Of a DNA stretch of 64,000 nucleotides, positions 57,719-64,000 are shown piece by piece (the stretch's first letter is position 1; each line of letters starts with the position of its first letter). Below the pieces are notes generated by a model. The model searched no databases. It saw only the letters and a program-made list of their open reading frames with translations, and was not told the DNA's origin. The position numbers and the translations under genes were made by a program. Origin of the DNA: Streptomyces sp. A012304 (GTDB lineage Bacteria; Actinomycetota; Actinomycetes; Streptomycetales; Streptomycetaceae); contig NZ_BQUN01000005.1 of assembly GCF_026008495.1 (NCBI RefSeq), positions 38,518-102,517 of the forward strand. Reading direction: 5' to 3'.

Positions 57719-58777
57719 TCACAGGTCACGGCGCACCAGGAAGTCCAGCAGCGCCCGGAGTTCCTCCGCCGGGCCCGGCCGCAGGGCCAGTCCGGCCAGG
57801 GCCGACTCCGCCGCCGTCACCTGGCGGCCCGCCTCGGCGAGGGCCGCCGTGCGGCCGCCGGCCCGCTCGATCAGCGTGGCCGCCTCGGCGGGGTCGCTCT
57901 CCGGGGACTCCAGGAGCGCGGCCAGGCGGCGGGCCTCGGGCGCCGGGGACTCCAGTGCGGCCAGGACGGGGTACGTCTTCTTGCGGGTGCGCAGATCGCC
58001 GTGGACCGGCTTGCCGGTCACCGCCGGGTCGCCCCAGACGCCGAGCACGTCGTCGACCACCTGGAAGGCGACCCCGAGATGCCGCCCGGCCCGGTCCAGC
58101 GCGGCGACGTCCGGCTCGGGCGCACCGCCGAGCGCGGCCCCGAGCGCGACCGCGCAGCCCAGCAGGGCACCCGTCTTGCCCTCGGCCATCGCCCGGTAGG
58201 CGTCCGGCCGTACCCGCCGCGGACCCGACCACGGCCGGGTGGCGAACAGCAGGTCGTCGGCCTGACCGTGCACGAGGTCGGCGAGGGCCGCGCTCAGCAG
58301 GCGCACGCCGGCGGCACCGCCCGGGCTCGCGGCGAGCGTCTCGACGGCCAGTGCGAACAGGGCGTCGCCCGCGAGGACGGCCGGCCCCGTCCCGTAGGCC
58401 TTCCAGACGGTCGGGCGGCGGCGCCGGGTCGGGTCGCCGTCCATGATGTCGTCGTGGAGCAGCGAGAACGTGTGCACGAGCTCCACCGCGACCGCGGCGG
58501 CGACCCCCGCCCGTGCGGGCGCGCCGGCCGCCCGGGCGCCGAGCACCGCGAGGGCCTGCCGCAGCCCCTTGCCCTCGGACGCGACGACGGGCGCCCCGCC
58601 CACCTCGCACCAGCCGAAGGAGTACGCGGCCATCTCGCCCACCCAGGGGTGCAGCCGTCCGACGGCCTCGGCCAGCGCCGGACGCACCAGCGCGCGGCAC
58701 CGCTCGAGGACCTGGGGCGCGGAGACCGTCGCGCCCGCGGCGGGGGCGGCCGCCGGGGGAGTGGACAGCGCCGTCAC
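57719..58777 (-). CDS. Polyprenyl diphosphate synthase (trans-isoprenyl type)
   Basis: A 352-aa isoprenyl diphosphate synthase. The first Asp-rich motif is LLHDDIMDGDPTRR, the second is FQVVDDVLGVWGD, and VHGDLRTRKKTYPVL follows, as in family members. VELVHTFSLLHDDIMD places bulky Phe/Ser before the motif; chain length is not safely predictable (GPP to GGPP). It starts at GTG 58777 in a GTGA overlap with the TPR gene upstream, so they are translationally coupled. No terpene cyclase or carotenoid gene is in the window. Confidence 0.88.
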   Translation of the reverse strand: MTALSTPPAAAPAAGATVSAPQVLERCRALVRPALAEAVGRLHPWVGEMAAYSFGWCEVGGAPVVASEGKGLRQALAVLGARAAGAPARAGVAAAVAVELVHTFSLLHDDIMDGDPTRRRRPTVWKAYGTGPAVLAGDALFALAVETLAASPGGAAGVRLLSAALADLVHGQADDLLFATRPWSGPRRVRPDAYRAMAEGKTGALLGCAVALGAALGGAPEPDVAALDRAGRHLGVAFQVVDDVLGVWGDPAVTGKPVHGDLRTRKKTYPVLAALESPAPEARRLAALLESPESDPAEAATLIERAGGRTAALAEAGRQVTAAESALAGLALRPGPAEELRALLDFLVRRDL

Positions 58778-59847
58778 CGTACGGCCTCCGCGGCCGCCGT
58801 GGCGCCGGACCCGCCGGTGTCCGCCCCGATGCCCAGCTCCTCCTGGGCCCGCGCCACCATCTCCCGTGCGTGCCGCAGCCCGATGCGCTCCAGCACCGCC
58901 GCCAGGTCGGCGAGTTCCGCCGCCGTCTCCGCCCGATCGCGCCCCAGGCGGGCCAGGGACTTGGCGAGGCCGAGCCGGGCGAGCGCCTCGCCGCGGGGCT
59001 CACCCATCCCGCCGAACTCCGCGAGCGCCCGCTCGTACAGCTCCCGCGCCTCGGCGTACCGGCCCGCCCGGTACAGGACGTTGCCGCGCATCTTGTGGTT
59101 GTAGGCCAGCGCGCTGGTCAGGTTCATCGCCCGGCACGTCTCCTCCGCCTCCGACAGCAGGGCGAGCGCCCGCTCGGTGTCGCCGTCGCGCACGGAGACG
59201 ATGTCGGCCAGCCCGCGCAGCGCCCACGCGTGCCCGCGCCGGTCGTCGGCGCGCCCGGCGATCTCTGCGGCCTCCTCGAACAGGGCGTACGCGGTGTCGT
59301 GGTCACCGGAGTTGCGGTGCATCTGCGCGATGCCCTCCAGCGCCCACACCGTGTGCCGGGCCTCGCCGCGCCTGCGGGCCTCCGCCAGCAGCTGCTCGTG
59401 CAGCCTGCCGACCGCCTCGTAGTCGCCCTGGATGCGGCCGGTCTCCGCGAGGCCGGCCAGCGAGTAGCCGCGGACCACGACGTCACCGCCGCGCTCCCCG
59501 AGGTCGGCGGCGAGCCCCAGCAGCCGCCGGGCCAGCCGGAACGCTCCCCGCTGCCGGGCCAGGGTCCCGCCGCTCCACAGCGCCCAGGCCATCGCCGCGA
59601 CGTCTGCGGCGTCCCGGGCCGCGCGGTAGCTCGCCTTCCAGGCCAGGTCCGCCTCGCGCACCTGTCCCAGCCGCCGGTGTGCCTCGGCCACGGCGAGCCC
59701 GGAGCGGGCCGCCTCGGCGCGCTCCCCGGCCCGCTCCGCCGCCTCTAACCGCTCGGTGCCGGCGGCCAGTACGTCGACCAGGGAGGAGTTCACGGACAGG
59801 GTGGTGAGGGTGCCCTGGTACTCCGGGGCGAATGCTTTGCCGTACAT
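58774..59847 (-). CDS. TPR-repeat protein coupled to the prenyl synthase, contains a TTA codon
   Basis: A 357-aa protein built of TPR-like helix pairs: RSGLAVAEAHRRLGQVREADLAWKAS, GDYEAVGRLHEQLLAEARRRGEARHT, GDHDTAYALFEEAAEIAGRADDRRGHAWALRGLADIVSV and AGRYAEARELYERALAEFGGMGEPRGEALARL in outline. There is no signal peptide, enzyme domain or HTH. The ATG at 59847 has AAAGGA five bases upstream; earlier ATGs (59865-59919) overlap the palindromes and lack sites. Codon 34 (59746-59748, TERLEAAE) is TTA, so the operon should need bldA. The function may be a scaffold for the coupled synthase, which is inference. Confidence 0.75.
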   Translation of the reverse strand: MYGKAFAPEYQGTLTTLSVNSSLVDVLAAGTERLEAAERAGERAEAARSGLAVAEAHRRLGQVREADLAWKASYRAARDAADVAAMAWALWSGGTLARQRGAFRLARRLLGLAADLGERGGDVVVRGYSLAGLAETGRIQGDYEAVGRLHEQLLAEARRRGEARHTVWALEGIAQMHRNSGDHDTAYALFEEAAEIAGRADDRRGHAWALRGLADIVSVRDGDTERALALLSEAEETCRAMNLTSALAYNHKMRGNVLYRAGRYAEARELYERALAEFGGMGEPRGEALARLGLAKSLARLGRDRAETAAELADLAAVLERIGLRHAREMVARAQEELGIGADTGGSGATAAAEAVR

Positions 59848-59866
59848 CGCGTCCTTTCCCGCCATC

Positions 59867-59899
59867 ATGTATGCACTCAGCGTATACATGGTGTGTATA
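59867..59899. promoter_or_regulatory. Overlapping AT-rich palindromes before the TPR-prenyl synthase operon
   Basis: ATGTAT-N11-ATACAT (59867-59889) and TATACA-N5-TGTATA (59883-59899) are two perfect dyads sharing one half site, 20-52 bp upstream of the TPR start codon, in a sharply AT-rich island. This looks like a repressor operator overlapping the promoter. Confidence 0.7.
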
Positions 59900-60030
59900 G
59901 TCCGCCGGATTCCGGCCACTGCCGTTCCGTATGCGGGGGGTTTCGTGATCCGCTGTCGCCGGTCAAGACGCGGGTGCGCACGGCCGGGTTGCCTGTGAGG
60001 CGTAGATCACGTGCTGGAACCGACGGTGCG

Positions 60031-61350
60031 TCAGGCGCCGAAGAGCTGCGTCCAGTACGTGCCCGCCGGGCCGCCGCCCGCGAAGCCGACGCCGAGGTGG
60101 GTGAAGGCGGGCTTGAGGATGTTGGCGCGGTGACCGGGGCTGTTCATCCAGCCCTCCACGACCTCGGCGGGGGAGCGCTGGCCGCAGGCGATGTTCTCGC
60201 CGATGGTCCGCCGTGTGGAGCCGGCCGCGGCGGCCCGGTCCCAGGGTTGGCCGCCCTCCGGTGAGGTGTGGGAGTAGTAGCCGCGCGCCACCATGTCGGC
60301 GCAGTGCCCCCGCGCGGCGGTGGCCAGCAGCGGATCGGCGGCGAGCGGCGGCAGCCCCGCCCGGGCCCGCTCACGGTTGGTCAGCTCGACGACCTCCGCC
60401 TCCGTCCGCGCCAGAGTGTCCGGAGTGAGCGGGCTCGCCCACAGGGCGGTCCAGTACGTTTCGCCGGTGCGGGGGTCCGTGCCCTGCCCCAGGCCCGCGT
60501 GTGTGAACGCCGGGTCGTGCAGGGTGCGCCGGGCCTGCTCGGTGCGCAGGCAGTACGCGACCAACTCGGCGGGCGTGCGCGGTCCGGAGACCAGGTGCTC
60601 GCCCACGCGCAGATAGGCGTAGCCCGCGGCCGTGACGCGCTGGTGCACCGAGACGCCGTCCGCGCCCTCGCCGCCGAGCCGTCCGGCCGCGGCCATGGCG
60701 GCGGCATGCCCGCGCGCCGCGGTGGCCAGACGGGCGTCGATCCGGACGGGCGGCGAACCGGCGGCCGCCCGCGCGGGGTTGACCAGCCCGAGGAATCCGT
60801 CCGGATCGGGGCCCGGAGCGTGGGCGGAGGGCGGCGCCGAGACGCCTGCCGGAGCGGGCGCGGGCGGGTCGTCCTCGACGACGTCCACTCCGAAGTCGCG
60901 CGCCAGGCCCGCCAGTCCGTCCGCGTACCCCTGCCCGAGCGCCCGCAGCTTCCAGGCCGGCCCCCGCCGGTAGACCTCCGCGAGCAGCAGGACCGTCTCC
61001 TGTCGCGCGGGCGGCGGCACGAACCGGGCCAGCGGACGGCCGCGCGGATCGGTGACGTGCAGGACGGGCGAGGGGAGGCGGGCCAGCGGGATGCCGGGCT
61101 CGGCGGCGCTGACGACGACCGTCACGCGGGTGGCGCCGGACCGCAGCCCGGCCGGGTCCAGCGTCAGGGTGTCGCCGTGCAGCCGCGCTCCGGGCGCCGT
61201 GGGCTGGTTGTAGAACACGAAGTCGCCGTCGCCCCGCACTCTGCCGCTGTCGTCCGTGACCAGCGCGCAGACGTCGAACGGGCCGGGCACCCGGACGGCC
61301 AGGGCGCCGCCCGGCAGGGGCACATTGCCCCCGGGGACCAACTCGCTCAT
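60031..61350 (-). CDS. TerD-like domain fused to two CAP/SCP domains
   Basis: A 439-aa protein without a signal peptide. Residues ~1-165 form a TerD-type fold (ELVPGGNVPLPGGALAVRVPGPFDVCALVTDDSGRV in outline, FVFYNQPTAPG, VTVVVSAAEPG, TVLLLAEVYRRGPAWKLRALGQGYADGLAGLARDFGV). CAP domain 1 runs ~185-310 (NPARAAAGSPPVRIDARLATAARGHAAAMAAAG, VGEHLVSG, HAGLGQGTD). CAP domain 2 runs ~315-439 (LTNRERARAGLPPLAADPLLATAARGHCADM, YYSHTSPEGG, IGENIACGQ, GHRANILKPAFTHLGVGFAGG). Domain 2 has the usual His/Glu site; domain 1 is degenerate. The fusion suggests a stress role. TerD proteins bind calcium, and CAP proteins are usually exported, so the location is puzzling. Confidence 0.88.
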   Translation of the reverse strand: MSELVPGGNVPLPGGALAVRVPGPFDVCALVTDDSGRVRGDGDFVFYNQPTAPGARLHGDTLTLDPAGLRSGATRVTVVVSAAEPGIPLARLPSPVLHVTDPRGRPLARFVPPPARQETVLLLAEVYRRGPAWKLRALGQGYADGLAGLARDFGVDVVEDDPPAPAPAGVSAPPSAHAPGPDPDGFLGLVNPARAAAGSPPVRIDARLATAARGHAAAMAAAGRLGGEGADGVSVHQRVTAAGYAYLRVGEHLVSGPRTPAELVAYCLRTEQARRTLHDPAFTHAGLGQGTDPRTGETYWTALWASPLTPDTLARTEAEVVELTNRERARAGLPPLAADPLLATAARGHCADMVARGYYSHTSPEGGQPWDRAAAAGSTRRTIGENIACGQRSPAEVVEGWMNSPGHRANILKPAFTHLGVGFAGGGPAGTYWTQLFGA

Positions 61351-61423
61351 CCTGCCGCCCTGATGTCGTCACCGGCCCCCGAGGGGCCTTGCCCGGAGAA
61401 CGCCCGACGGGACCTGCGGGTTC

Positions 61424-61457
61424 CCGGTGTCGGCCCGCGGCCTTGGGCCGACACCGG
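61424..61457 (-). terminator. Intrinsic terminator after the DD-peptidase-like gene
   Basis: A perfect 13-bp stem CCGGTGTCGGCCC / GGGCCGACACCGG with an 8-base loop lies 19 bp beyond the stop of the serine hydrolase on the minus strand. Confidence 0.78.
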
Positions 61458-61476
61458 CGCCTGCCCGTGAGGACTC

Positions 61477-64000
<2,524 letters not shown>

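Noticed and set aside
57719..59847. Terpene biosynthetic gene cluster
   Set aside because: Only a prenyl synthase and a TPR protein are present; no cyclase, P450 or methyltransferase is adjacent.

Overview
The window is high-GC linear-chromosome DNA of a Streptomyces species. Codon third positions are almost always G or C, GTG/TTG starts are common, and several genes are Streptomyces-specific: a long chaplin, an SsgA-like protein, an NsdA/NsdB-type regulator, a streptophobe-like membrane protein, a tyrosinase with its MelC1 chaperone, the PopR/ClpP3/ClpP4 system and TTA-containing genes. Gene content and order resemble the S. coelicolor SCO7247-SCO7281 stretch (nsdB, chpB, a secreted GH6 cellulase, sigL, popR, clpP3-clpP4). 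Those names and locus numbers are from memory, not from a search. I see no transposase, integrase, prophage, CRISPR, rRNA or tRNA.

Layout. 1-8.3 kb: the end of a universal stress protein, a secreted amidase, a phosphotransferase next to nsdB, a PAS/PP2C (SpoIIE-type) phosphatase and an SsgA-like protein. 8.3-14.1 kb: an inositol-dehydrogenase-like enzyme, a release-factor-fold protein, two hydrolases and long chaplin chpB. 14.2-24.8 kb: acetyltransferases, small membrane proteins, a DJ-1/PfpI-LysR divergent pair with a repeat-rich operator, a GH6 cellulase, a nitronate-monooxygenase-like enzyme, a DNA photolyase and an acyl-CoA-dehydrogenase-like enzyme. 25-27 kb: a three-gene sigma factor operon with translational coupling. 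27-33.5 kb: aldo/keto reductases, adenosine deaminase and small enzymes. 33.5-42 kb: the stress/proteolysis core, with an FHA-FHA-ABC transporter, a streptophobe-like protein, an RsbW-type ATPase, a SigB-family sigma factor (SigL-like), PopR and the clpP3-clpP4 operon with two PopR boxes. 42-54.7 kb: VOC proteins, RNase HI, melC1-melC2, a flavin monooxygenase, a class II cholesterol-oxidase-like enzyme, an F420-type oxidoreductase and a serine hydrolase. 54.7-64 kb: a membrane pseudokinase, a PLP dehydratase, a TPR protein plus polyprenyl synthase operon, a TerD-CAP-CAP fusion, a DD-peptidase-like hydrolase and the end of a LuxR regulator.

How parts work together. Development and stress regulation dominate. 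NsdB, the SsgA-like protein, the chaplin and four genes with a TTA codon (bldA-dependent translation) point to developmental control. The RsbW-like and SigL-like genes, with promoter-like sequences of the SigB type in front of them and of an SRPBCC gene, suggest a SigB-type stress cascade. PopR is expected to activate clpP3-clpP4 through tandem sites I could locate, and its Ala-Ala C-terminus fits its known turnover by ClpP. ClpP4 lacks the catalytic His. The least explained units are the sigma operon at 25-27 kb, the TPR/prenyl-synthase operon at 58.8-59.9 kb and the TerD-CAP-CAP protein. Hairpins that fit intrinsic terminators lie between many convergent genes.
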